Assembly: GCA_022402405.1 (NCBI GenBank)
Contig: JAKRSG010000128.1
Span: forward strand, 1-21,059
Length of the DNA stretch: 21,059 bases
Origin: Bacteroidia bacterium
GTDB taxonomy: Bacteria > Bacteroidota > Bacteroidia > UKL13-3
Reading direction: 5' to 3'
The notes beneath the pieces were generated by a model. That model saw only the letters and a program-made list of their open reading frames with translations. It was not told the DNA's origin and made no database searches. Numbering within the stretch: position 1 is the first letter of the stretch; every line of letters starts with the position of its first letter. The translations under genes and the position numbers were made by a program. This document shows, in pieces, positions 1-9,100 of the stretch.

Positions 1-2253
1 ATAAGCAATTTTCCTTTGCAATTGGGCTGATGGAACAGTTTCAAATTCGGCACATGCTATAATACCCTCATCTACACTATTAGAAAAAAGTGCTTGTAAA
101 CACGTGCTTACCACGGCATAAGATGAGTCGCGTAAACCCCTTTTAATAATAGGTTCAGCCAGATCCCATTTCGACATTTCTGCTACCCAATAATAAGCCT
201 CTTCTCTTAAATAAGACTCTTTAGCCTCTTGCGTTAGTGCTATAATATCCTTTTCAAAATAGGTATACAAAGAATCATGAAAACCTAATAGCTTTAATCC
301 CGCTTGCTTATAAAACTCCTCCTTCGACTGCAAACAATAACGAATAGCATCTCTTAACAGCGTTTTATTTTCTTGGTAATCTATATATGCAAAGGCATCC
401 AAAGCATCCATTTTTGCTCTGTATGAATTAGCCATATAAAGCTGAACCAAATACGCATGTGATAATTTTAAATCCACCAATTCTGCTGGTAAATTACCTT
501 TTGGATCAAGATAAAAAGAAGCAACCCTTGGTTTAAAAGTACCAACCATTGGAGTAGGGATTTTATACTCATTGCGTTTCTTGGAAATAGTAATAGGCAT
601 GGTGTAATGATGCAAAGTACCCTCCTGTTCACCCTCCATAATATAAGCCAATTCTGTTTCTAAGGTAAACAAACCAAACGCAGAATCTTGTTGCTGCAAA
701 ACTTCAACGTACCAAGCATCTTCTTCAGCTTTATAGAATAAGTTATTGAGCAAAACAGGGTGACCCATTCCCTCCCACCACTGCTTAAAGAAAAGATGCA
801 AATCCTTACCACTCGCTTCCTCCATAGCATGACGCAAATGATGAATATCAGTAGTCTTAAATGCATTTCTGGTAAGGTAAATATTCATCCCCTTAAAAAA
901 GGCAGAATCGCCAATGGTATGCCGTAGGTGATGCAAAATCCAGCTACCCTTTTGATAGCTTACTACATCAAACATATCATCCGGCTGTGCATAATGGTAA
1001 CGTACAGGATTTACAAAGTGCTTCTGGGAATTTCTTAGGTAGGCAGCCCAATTTTTAGAAAACACTTTATCTGCATAGGTTTTTCCGTATGCATATTCAT
1101 TGTATAAGTATTCGCCGTAAGTAGCAAAACTTTCATTTAAAGGCAGCTGCGACCATGTTTTACAGGTTACTAAATCGCCAAACCAATGATGAAATAACTC
1201 ATGAGCAATAATATCCTCCTGCGGATTATCTAAATGTTCGCGAGTATTGTGCTGCACATTTTCGTAATGCACTACCGCACTTGTATTTTCCATGGCACCA
1301 CTTACAAAATCTCTGCATACCACCTGAGAGAACTTATCCCATGGATAAGGAACACCTGTAAGAGAAGAAAAAGCCTCTAGCATTTGAGGAGTTTTCCCAA
1401 AAATTAATCGCGCATATGGTGCATAATCTGGTTCCAGATAATAACTAACTTCCTTTCCCCTCCAAGTATCTTTGGTAATGGTAAAATTACCAACAGCAAT
1501 CATCGTTAAATAAACCGCATGCGGCTTTAACTGCTGCCAATGATCTACACGTTTGCCATTCTTTAAATGCTTGCTGCTTTTTAATAAGCCATTGCTTAAA
1601 GTTACATCAGCAGAATCTACGCTAAGCCAAATATCTTGAGTATGCTTTTCGTGAGGTAAATCTACACAAGGAAACCAACAAGAATTATACTCCGTTTCTC
1701 CTTGCGTCCAGATCTGACGAGGTTTATTAGGATCTGTACCCAATGGATTAATAAAATATAAACCCCTAGAATCTGTTATGGCCATTCCACCTTCACCCTT
1801 TAATTCGTTAGGTTTAGCAATATAATCAATCCATAATCGGGCCGAATCCTTTGGGTTCAGCCCGAAACCTAATTCTATAAATATCTTTTTGCCATTGTAA
1901 GTATAGCTAAGATTACTAGTATCCTTTGATCGCAAAAGGGCCACCCTTTTTATCTCAAAGCCTTTAGCATCCAGCTCCAAATGGGAGATGGTTTGCGAGT
2001 AAGGTTTCCATAAAATTTGGGCTGAACCAATAACCCATTGCTTCTGGTAATCGAAAGATAAATGAAGTGAAGTATGTAATACATCTATATGTTGGGTAGG
2101 CATGGGCTGGTATTTTACGGGAATTTCATTTTTGGGCTGAACCAAAACTTCATCCATCATAAAATTTTCTATGGGCATTGATGCCTTTTTATTTATTTTG
2201 CACGCCCAAAGTGAAACAAGTAGGCTCAAAATAACTAGTGTTTTATTTTTCAT
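1..2253 (-). CDS. M1-family zinc aminopeptidase, lipoprotein (C-terminus off window)
   Basis: The protein removes N-terminal residues from peptides, probably in the periplasm or at the outer membrane. From the ATG at 2253 the frame is open for 751 codons to the window edge, so the C-terminal end is missing. It starts MKNKTLVILSLLVSLWAC, a lipoprotein signal with the lipobox Cys at residue 18. The exopeptidase motif GAMEN is at residues 319-323 (1285-1299). The zinc motif HELFH is at residues 351-355 (1189-1203), followed after exactly 18 residues by the third ligand Glu (NESFATYGEY). The catalytic Tyr is probably Y433 in YQKGSWILHHLR. The order and spacing are those of the M1 (APN/LTA4H-like) family. 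A divergent biotin carrier gene starts 34 bases away, so the two share a very short promoter region. Substrate specificity cannot be read from the sequence. Confidence 0.93.
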   Translation of the reverse strand, partial: MKNKTLVILSLLVSLWACKINKKASMPIENFMMDEVLVQPKNEIPVKYQPMPTQHIDVLHTSLHLSFDYQKQWVIGSAQILWKPYSQTISHLELDAKGFEIKRVALLRSKDTSNLSYTYNGKKIFIELGFGLNPKDSARLWIDYIAKPNELKGEGGMAITDSRGLYFINPLGTDPNKPRQIWTQGETEYNSCWFPCVDLPHEKHTQDIWLSVDSADVTLSNGLLKSSKHLKNGKRVDHWQQLKPHAVYLTMIAVGNFTITKDTWRGKEVSYYLEPDYAPYARLIFGKTPQMLEAFSSLTGVPYPWDKFSQVVCRDFVSGAMENTSAVVHYENVQHNTREHLDNPQEDIIAHELFHHWFGDLVTCKTWSQLPLNESFATYGEYLYNEYAYGKTYADKVFSKNWAAYLRNSQKHFVNPVRYHYAQPDDMFDVVSYQKGSWILHHLRHTIGDSAFFKGMNIYLTRNAFKTTDIHHLRHAMEEASGKDLHLFFKQWWEGMGHPVLLNNLFYKAEEDAWYVEVLQQQDSAFGLFTLETELAYIMEGEQEGTLHHYTMPITISKKRNEYKIPTPMVGTFKPRVASFYLDPKGNLPAELVDLKLSHAYLVQLYMANSYRAKMDALDAFAYIDYQENKTLLRDAIRYCLQSKEEFYKQAGLKLLGFHDSLYTYFEKDIIALTQEAKESYLREEAYYWVAEMSKWDLAEPIIKRGLRDSSYAVVSTCLQALFSNSVDEGIIACAEFETVPSAQLQRKIAY

Positions 2254-2287
2254 GGTTTTTATTGGGACTGCAAATAAAGAAATTTAT

Positions 2288-2782
2288 ATGTTAAATATTA
2301 AGGTAAACAATCAAGATTTTGTATATAATTCAACCAGCGGCATAGCCTTGTTGAATGGAGTTCCAGTGGAAGCCGACGTAATTAAATTGGCTCCAAATAA
2401 GTTTCACTTACTTATTAACCACCAAAGTTATTCGCTAGAATTGATTGAAAAATCGGAGAACAGTAAATCGATGAAGATTCTTGTTAACGGCGTAAAACAA
2501 GAAATAAGTATCAAAGACCAATACGATACGTTACTAGCTCAATTAGGCATGGATAAAATGATGAGCAGTAAAAGCAATTCTGTTAAGGCTCCTATGCCTG
2601 GCTTGGTTTTAAGAATTATGGTAAATGAAGGGGATACTGTAAAAAAAGGAGACCCACTTTTGGTTTTAGAAGCCATGAAAATGGAAAATATTATTAAAGC
2701 AGATGGCGAAGGTGTAATAAAAAGAATTGCAGTAGAACCTAAGCAAGTGGTAGAAAAAAACACCTTGTTAATAGAACTTTAG
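2288..2782 (+). CDS. Biotin carboxyl carrier protein (biotinyl domain subunit)
   Basis: This protein carries biotin for an acyl-CoA carboxylase or related decarboxylase. The C-terminal half is a biotinyl domain: PMPGLV, then EAMKMEN with the biotin-accepting Lys at residue 131 (codon 2678-2680), then a closing GVIKRIAVEPKQVVEKNTLL strand pattern. The N-terminal 80 residues resemble the linker or BT-like domain found next to the carrier domain in propionyl/acetyl-CoA carboxylase alpha chains. I chose the ATG at 2288 (164 residues). Earlier in-frame starts at 2171 and 2252 lie inside or at the start of the divergent aminopeptidase gene and add residues unlike this family. No biotin carboxylase or carboxyltransferase gene is adjacent, so its partner enzyme must be encoded elsewhere. 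Its stop codon overlaps the stop of the convergent anti-sigma gene. Confidence 0.9.
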   Translation: MLNIKVNNQDFVYNSTSGIALLNGVPVEADVIKLAPNKFHLLINHQSYSLELIEKSENSKSMKILVNGVKQEISIKDQYDTLLAQLGMDKMMSSKSNSVKAPMPGLVLRIMVNEGDTVKKGDPLLVLEAMKMENIIKADGEGVIKRIAVEPKQVVEKNTLLIEL

Positions 2783-3708
2783 TCGGCCAACAAACGCTCT
2801 GCTTTTTCTTTGTATTTTCCATTTAGCTGAACCAATGTTTTAAGAGCTAAATTTCTTGCCTCTTTGTTTCCTTGTTTCTGATAAATTTCTGCCAATAACC
2901 AATAAACATCTTCTTTAAAAAACTCATTTTTCTTGAGTATTTCTGCCTGCTCTATAGCTTTTGCATATCTTTCAATGGCTATCAATTGCACTAACAATTT
3001 GTAATCAGAACTATCAACAGCTGTAACCATATTTACTTCGTCTACCTGATTCTCAAACTCCGATTGGTTATTTAACATGCGGTTAGAAGGTAATATTATA
3101 CTCGATTTTTTACTTGTACTAAATTCCTTTGTCTTGGTTGTTTCTGCTACTGGCTTAACATCATCCATTTCGCTCAAAGCCTTAGTTTCCATGATCGTTT
3201 CTGCCACCGAACCCACTTCATTTTCTTCTGTTAAATTATCTACAGTGGGCGTAACATTTCTTTTTAAATTAGTTTTCTCTTTGGGCTTTACCTTAGCTGG
3301 CTGAACCAAAACTTGTTCTTGACTAATCTCTGGGTTAGCATCTGATGGAGGCAATGATTGTGTTTGTGGAGAAGGATGGTTAATAATAGCTAAACTCTCT
3401 TCTTTTGGCATTGGGAAGAATAATATTCCGATTCCAACCACCAATACTGCCGCAGCAGATAACCAAAAATAGAGCGGAATCATTTTGGACTTTTTTAGTC
3501 CTACTCTAGTATCCACTTTTTCATGGATACTATCCAGTCTATTAACCAATTTAGAGGCATCATGCATGGTATCTATACCCTCTTTTATATCTGCACAAAT
3601 TTCACACGAACCCACATGAGATTGCAACAAAGACATCTCTTGAATACTCAAGCATTGTTGAGAGTATTGTTCCCATTGGGCATCTGTTAAGCACTTTGTT
3701 GCATCCAT
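2779..3708 (-). CDS. Anti-sigma factor, zinc-finger type, with TPR-like periplasmic tail
   Basis: This is probably the membrane-bound inhibitor of the ECF sigma factor encoded just upstream. The N-terminus holds an H-x3-C-x2-C motif (H31, C35, C38), as in ZAS/zf-HC2 anti-sigma domains. One transmembrane segment follows at about residues 76-100 (MIPLYFWLSAAAVLVVGIG). A low-complexity periplasmic linker rich in Pro, Glu and Lys runs from about 100 to 225. The last 75 residues form two or three helical hairpins (KAIEQAEILKK, DVYWLLAEIYQKQGNKEAR, KEKAERLL) that read like tetratricopeptide repeats. Its start overlaps the sigma gene's end by 22 bases, which suggests translational coupling. The TPR-like tail may sense a periplasmic partner; that is inference. 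Its stop overlaps that of the biotin carrier gene on the other strand. Confidence 0.85.
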   Translation of the reverse strand: MDATKCLTDAQWEQYSQQCLSIQEMSLLQSHVGSCEICADIKEGIDTMHDASKLVNRLDSIHEKVDTRVGLKKSKMIPLYFWLSAAAVLVVGIGILFFPMPKEESLAIINHPSPQTQSLPPSDANPEISQEQVLVQPAKVKPKEKTNLKRNVTPTVDNLTEENEVGSVAETIMETKALSEMDDVKPVAETTKTKEFSTSKKSSIILPSNRMLNNQSEFENQVDEVNMVTAVDSSDYKLLVQLIAIERYAKAIEQAEILKKNEFFKEDVYWLLAEIYQKQGNKEARNLALKTLVQLNGKYKEKAERLLAD

Positions 3709-4307
3709 AATAAACTAATTAATACATAATGAATACCCATTTCTGCCAAGCTCATTTTTAAATTACGTTTCGCATTTTGAATAGCACTTTTCACTTCGTT
3801 AAAGTTAAAACCTGTTTGTTTGCAAATATCTTCATACGACAATCGCTCCAAATAAAATAAGCGAATACAAGTTTGTTGTTTTGGGTTCAGACCAAGTATA
3901 GCTTTTTCTAAAGATTGTAATTTCTCTTCTAAATCTGGTATTTCATTAATAGGATGCACAAATGCTGCATTTTCCATAAACTCATTTTCATAATCATCTG
4001 GCTCATGCTCCAAAAGCTGCATCAATTGTGGCTTTCTGAGCTGCATTAAACAATAATTTTTGGTAGTGGTATATAACCAAGAACGAAAATTATTTACCTC
4101 ATGTTTATGAAGCGTGAGCAGCAATTGCTCAAAAATCTGCATACAAGCATCCTCGGCTAAGGCTTCATTTTTAAGGTACTTGTGGGCAACCGAAAAACAC
4201 ATAAGCGAATAACGCTTAAATAGCTCACCTAAAGCCTGGGAATTCCCCTCAGCTTTAAAACTATTAAGCAATTCTTCATCACTTTTATCTTTCAGTTTTA
4301 CAGACAT
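3687..4307 (-). CDS. ECF-type RNA polymerase sigma factor
   Basis: This sigma-70 family factor of about 206 residues directs RNA polymerase to a small regulon. Region 2 is visible at LGELFKRYSLMCFSVAHKYL and EDACMQIFEQLL, followed by FRSWLYTTTKNYCL. Region 4 is at LEKAILGLNPKQQTCIRLFY, with the helix-turn-helix LSYEDICKQTGFNFNEVKSA. There is no region 1.1 or 3, as expected for the ECF group. I chose the ATG at 4307 (MSVKLKDKSDEE); a TTG at 4316 would add three residues. It is co-transcribed with the zinc-finger anti-sigma gene, overlapping it by 22 bases. The divergent MuiA-like gene may be a target, but no promoter evidence proves this. Confidence 0.92.
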   Translation of the reverse strand: MSVKLKDKSDEELLNSFKAEGNSQALGELFKRYSLMCFSVAHKYLKNEALAEDACMQIFEQLLLTLHKHEVNNFRSWLYTTTKNYCLMQLRKPQLMQLLEHEPDDYENEFMENAAFVHPINEIPDLEEKLQSLEKAILGLNPKQQTCIRLFYLERLSYEDICKQTGFNFNEVKSAIQNAKRNLKMSLAEMGIHYVLISLLWMQQSA

Positions 4308-4342
4308 TTCCAACAAATAAACATTTTTTTATTCTAAAATTT

Positions 4343-4354
4343 ATGGAATTCCAT
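4343..4354. promoter_or_regulatory. 12-bp perfect palindrome in sigma/muiA-like divergent region
   Basis: ATGGAATTCCAT is a perfect palindrome midway between the sigma gene start (4307) and the divergent gene start (4401). On the minus strand it follows GGAACA, which resembles the -35 half of ECF promoters known from proteobacteria. It could be part of an autoregulated promoter or an operator. A 12-bp palindrome can also arise by chance in AT-rich DNA. Confidence 0.25.
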
Positions 4355-4400
4355 GTTCCGAAACATCTATTTAATAAAACCCAATAATTATTAAGAGAAT

Positions 4401-6068
4401 ATGAAAAATCAAATCAAATTAATGATGCTTCTTGTAGGCATTTCATTTCAGGTGTTGGCAAATAAACCTCAATTTTCTAAAGTAGACAAAGTAGTTGTTT
4501 ATTTATCTGGGGCACATTTGTATTACAAAGAACAATTACAATTACAAGCAGGAACCAATGTTTTTACCTTTGAAAACATTTCGGCTAATCTAGTTGAAAA
4601 CACCTTACAAGCCAGCAGTAAGGGCGGCACCTTAATGGAAGTAAATACTCAAATTAGGTATAAAGAAAAAAAGATAACTACTACCAATTATGCTAAATCA
4701 ATTGCACAAGTTTTAGATTCTTTGGAAGAAATTAACTATCAAATTCAGTCGTACGACAATATCTTATACACCTACTCATACGAAAAGAAAATGCTGCTAA
4801 ATCACCCGCTTATTAAAGGCACGAGCAACCGAGATTCATTACCCTTATTAAAAAGTAGCATGGAATTTACAAGAGAGAAATTAAACGAAATTTCTGCACT
4901 GGAGTTAAAAAGTAACCGCCAAAAAAACAAGCTAGAGAAAGAAAAAACAAGGCTTACCCAAAGACATCAAGAATTGGTATTACTGCAAAATGGAGAGGAC
5001 CCATATAACCAAGTAATTGCTCAAGCCATTAAACAAGTTATGGTTAGTGTATATGCTGAGAATGCTGGTATAGCCGACATTTCATTCAATTATTTTGTTC
5101 CGAATGCCAGTTGGGTTCCTAGTTATGATTTGGTGGCAAATCCAACAAACAATCAGCTTACATTAAAATACTTTGCACAAATTACCCAGCAATCTGGATT
5201 AAATTGGAATCATGCAGCTCTTACACTTAGTAGCAGTAATCCCATGGAACTTAATGTTAAACCTGTTTTAGCACATTGGTATATTGGATTCCAAGAATAT
5301 CGCAAACTTATGAATATGCGAATGAGCAATGCAGCTGCCCCTCTTAAAAAACAAAATCTCCGTTTAGCAGAAAAAGATAATGCTTCTATGGACGATGTGA
5401 GAGAAAATTATGCAGAACAAAAAAGCTTAAGCGACTATATTCAAATCTCTGAGAACCTAATTAGAACAGAGTACGCCATTAAGTTAAAATACGAAATAAA
5501 CAGCGATGGCAAATCGCATAAAGTAATGATAAAAGAACAGCAAATTCCGGTACTATTAGAATTTGCAGCTGTACCAAAACTAAGTACAGAAGCATATTTA
5601 ATGGGACGATTAAGCGGCTGGGAAGATTTGCAAATACTACCAGGTTCGGCCAGAATTTATTTTGATGGTGCATATGTAGGCGAAACATTTGTAGGAGATC
5701 AATCGAGCACAGATACCCTAGATTTAAATTTAGGTAGAGATAGAAGTTTAGTTATAAATAGAAAAAAGGTGAAAGACAAAACTCGAGTTAAAACCTTAGA
5801 AAGCGAAAAAATTGAAACCAGAACCATAGAGATAATTGTTCGAAATACGAAATCACAAACCATAACAATAAACGTAGAAGACCAAATTCCAATTTCGCAA
5901 AACCCCAATGAAATAAAGGTTAGTTTAATCCACTCAGATGGTGCCATTCTTGATGAAGTAAGCGGAAAACTAAGTTGGAAACTAAAGCTCTCTCCGAAAG
6001 AAACAGAAAAAATCAGTTTTACATACGAAATTAGATACCCCAAAAATAAAACTGTTTTTGGCCTGTAA
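4401..6068 (+). CDS. DUF4140/DUF4139 (mucoidy inhibitor MuiA-like) exported protein
   Basis: The protein has 555 residues and a signal peptide ending near VLA-NKPQ (residue 21). The N-terminal part (VDKVVVYLSGAHLYYKEQLQ) matches the DUF4140 pattern of an opening strand plus 'G-A' turn. A Lys/Glu-rich coiled-coil stretch follows at about 145-195. The rest (about 210-550) is DUF4139-like, with VSVYAENAGIADISFNYFVPNASWVPSYDL, a Trp/Tyr-containing entry typical of MuiA-like proteins. The molecular function of this family is not established. The name comes from a plasmid gene affecting mucoid capsule production. It is divergent from a sigma/anti-sigma pair and is followed by a hairpin at 6081-6116. 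Confidence 0.82.
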   Translation: MKNQIKLMMLLVGISFQVLANKPQFSKVDKVVVYLSGAHLYYKEQLQLQAGTNVFTFENISANLVENTLQASSKGGTLMEVNTQIRYKEKKITTTNYAKSIAQVLDSLEEINYQIQSYDNILYTYSYEKKMLLNHPLIKGTSNRDSLPLLKSSMEFTREKLNEISALELKSNRQKNKLEKEKTRLTQRHQELVLLQNGEDPYNQVIAQAIKQVMVSVYAENAGIADISFNYFVPNASWVPSYDLVANPTNNQLTLKYFAQITQQSGLNWNHAALTLSSSNPMELNVKPVLAHWYIGFQEYRKLMNMRMSNAAAPLKKQNLRLAEKDNASMDDVRENYAEQKSLSDYIQISENLIRTEYAIKLKYEINSDGKSHKVMIKEQQIPVLLEFAAVPKLSTEAYLMGRLSGWEDLQILPGSARIYFDGAYVGETFVGDQSSTDTLDLNLGRDRSLVINRKKVKDKTRVKTLESEKIETRTIEIIVRNTKSQTITINVEDQIPISQNPNEIKVSLIHSDGAILDEVSGKLSWKLKLSPKETEKISFTYEIRYPKNKTVFGL

Positions 6069-6080
6069 ATCATAAGATTT

Positions 6081-6116
6081 GGAAAAGGAATTTTACTTTC
6101 ATAAAATTCCTTTTCC
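6081..6116 (+). terminator. Hairpin after the MuiA-like gene
   Basis: A perfect 15-bp stem (GGAAAAGGAATTTTA with its complement) closes a 6-base loop, CTTTCA, 13 bases after the stop codon. The left arm is purine-rich and the right arm pyrimidine-rich, ending TTCCTTTTCCGTTT. It lacks a long clean T-run, so termination may be partial. Confidence 0.6.
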
Positions 6117-6140
6117 GTTTATATTGCCGCAAATATTTTT

Positions 6141-9100
6141 ATGAAAAAACTACATTTACTTATTACCTTGTTTGTCTTAACCGCACAATTAGGTTCAGCC
6201 CAAAACCCTGGCGATACCATTAAGGTAAAAACCTTTCATTATGGCAGTAATACCAGAGATACGATAGCCAGATTTCCAAGTGGAAATCTTACATTCGAAA
6301 AGATTATTATGAAGTACAATATGCGTTGTAAAAACGCATTAGTTAGTACCGGCGACAATAGAAATTTAGGATGCGGAGAATGGGATTATTCATGCAATAC
6401 ATACATTGTAGATTCTACCAAAGTTGAATCTGTTGCGGCAACACAAGCTAAATATGTTATAAGCAATTTTAATGGTAGTAACTTCCCATACACCACCAAA
6501 GAAGTATACGATTATTACCGTTATACTCAGAAAAAAGTTCAGTTAAATACTGTTGTGTCAGACTCACAATATACAGTTGGAATGGGCAATAGCTATTCTG
6601 CGGCACCTTTATTTGCGCCAGCACGTTCAGGCAAATCGCAATACATTTATACAGCTGCAGAATTGCAAGCCGCCATGTTGCCTTCAGGTGCCATAAATAG
6701 CATTATTATAAATGCACAAACTAACGGCACTAAAACCGGATTTTTAAAAGTAAAAATAAAGCATACTAATCGTCAGAATACAGAAAACGGAATCCCAGAA
6801 TTAAGTGGATTTACAGAAGTTTATTTTAGTGATTTCACCTTTACAACCGGCGCCAATAGAATCCCATTTCATACCCCTTTTAACTGGAATGGCACAGATA
6901 ATATTTTAGTTGAATTCTCTTTCACCAATACCATTCCTCAAGATCCTATTCAAATTAGCTGCGACTCATTAGGTTCAGCCATGGGCTTATTTGCCATTAA
7001 TAACTACGGCCTGAACCTATCTCACTCGGGCGAGGCAAGGCTTGATACCACAGGGTTTTCGAGCATTAGAAATGAAATCACCATTTCGTTTTGGGCTTTT
7101 GGAAATGCTCAACAAATGCCTATCACTACTAGTATTTTATATGGTCACGATGCCAACCCAAATAATCGACATTTAAACATCCACCTGCCTCACTCAAGCG
7201 CAAATGTTTACTTTGATTGCGGATTTTCTGGAGGTACATACGACCGTGTAAACAAAATTGCAACAGCATCTGAAATGGGCGGCAAATGGAACCATTGGAC
7301 ATTCGTTAAAAACGCCACAACAGGTGATATGAAGGTGTTTTTAAACGGCTCGTTATGGTTATCTGGAACAGGAAAGGTAAGACCAATGAATCTTCTTAAT
7401 CTTATCTTAGGTAAAGATCAAAACGGCAACAACAACTTCAAAGGAAACATGAATCAGTTGATGATATGGAATAAAGCACTTCCAGATTCTCTAATTCCAA
7501 GCATTACTAGAAACTTTGAAACTCAACAAGCTCCTTTGATAGCCAACTTAGTATCGTATTATCCAATGAATGAAGGTAGCGGAAACATTATAAATGAGCG
7601 TGTAAACAATAGAACTGTTACCGTTAAAAATGCCAGATGGAGCTACGATAGAGGCGAACAAATTAGCTATGGATTTACCAACACTTTGTATAGACCATCT
7701 CTTGTTTTCACTCAATCAGATTTCACCTTGAGTGTAACGCCAACTATCGTTACAGATTCTCTATTGCGTACCACACATGTAATAGAAGAATATAGCATTA
7801 CTTCCAGACAAGGTACTTACCCAATAAGCAACGATATTGTAAACTTAGTAAGCACAACAACCAACTACTTTCCGGCCTCACCAAGCCGTATATTTAATGG
7901 CGATGATGCTAATTTACCTATCATAGATAGCCTTAGTAATGTAGCAGAAGGCACCATAGTTATGAGCAACTTAAGCTTCTTTCGCAGGTTTCCTTGGTAC
8001 AATGAAATTATGTCGTTTGTTACACCATATGGTATCGGCCTGAACCTTGGCGTGGAAGGCAGAACATGGTATTTTGACGTAAGTGATTATGAACCAATTT
8101 TAAAAGGTGATAAGCGAATCTTAATGACCTTAGGCGGACAAAATCAAGAGCAAAATGATGTTGAATTTTGGTTTATCGTTGGAACTCCTCCAAGAAATGT
8201 AATAGGCATGAACCAAATTTGGCAAGGAACCAACAGAACAGGTCAGGCTCCATTAACAGCTATTAACAATCAAAATAGATTTGCGGCAGAGAACGTAGCT
8301 GTGCCTGCCAATGGCACATACTTTAAAATGCGTTCGAGCATTACCGGACATGGAGCTGAGGGCGAGTTTGAAGCCAATGGCGGTCAGGTATTCCACTACC
8401 TAAACATCAATGGTGGCGCCAACGAATTTGAGTGGATTATCAGTGAAGAATGTGCTTTTAACCCAGTTTTCCCTCAAGGAGGAACTTGGGTTTACGATAG
8501 ACAAGGCTGGTGCCCCGGACAAAGATCTTTGTTAAAAGAGTTCGACCTTACATCTATGTTAACTGCGGGCTCAAATGCTAGTATAGATTACGATGCAAGC
8601 ACACCTCCAAGAGCAGGTGGGGCATATAATTACCATGTAGCACATCAGTTAGTAAGTTATGGAGAATTTAACTTTACTAAAGATGTTCGCATCATGGATA
8701 TCTTACAACCTAACAATGCAATTGTGCATGGCAAGAAGAATCCAATGTGTGAGAATCCAAAGATTGTAATACAGAACTCAGGTAAGAATCCAATTACACA
8801 AATTCTAATCTCGTATGGCATAAATAATGGAACCAGACTAACACACGAGTGGAAAGGTAATTTAGCAGCCATGCAAACAGACACAATTATATTGCCACAT
8901 AAGGGCACACTTTGGAACAATGGAATCAGTGGAAACACCAATACTTTCCATGCGCAGATTATAAAAGTAAATGATGCAGACAATGATGATTATACTTTAA
9001 ACAATCAAATGAACGTGCGCTTTACCCTTCCAGAAATTGTACCATCTGTTTTTACTCTTGAGTTCAGAACCAATAATCGTCCAACCGAAAACTCATACAA

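Noticed and set aside
2171..2287. N-terminal extension of the biotin carrier protein by 39 residues
   Set aside because: It would be encoded antisense to the aminopeptidase signal peptide, and the residues do not resemble the family.
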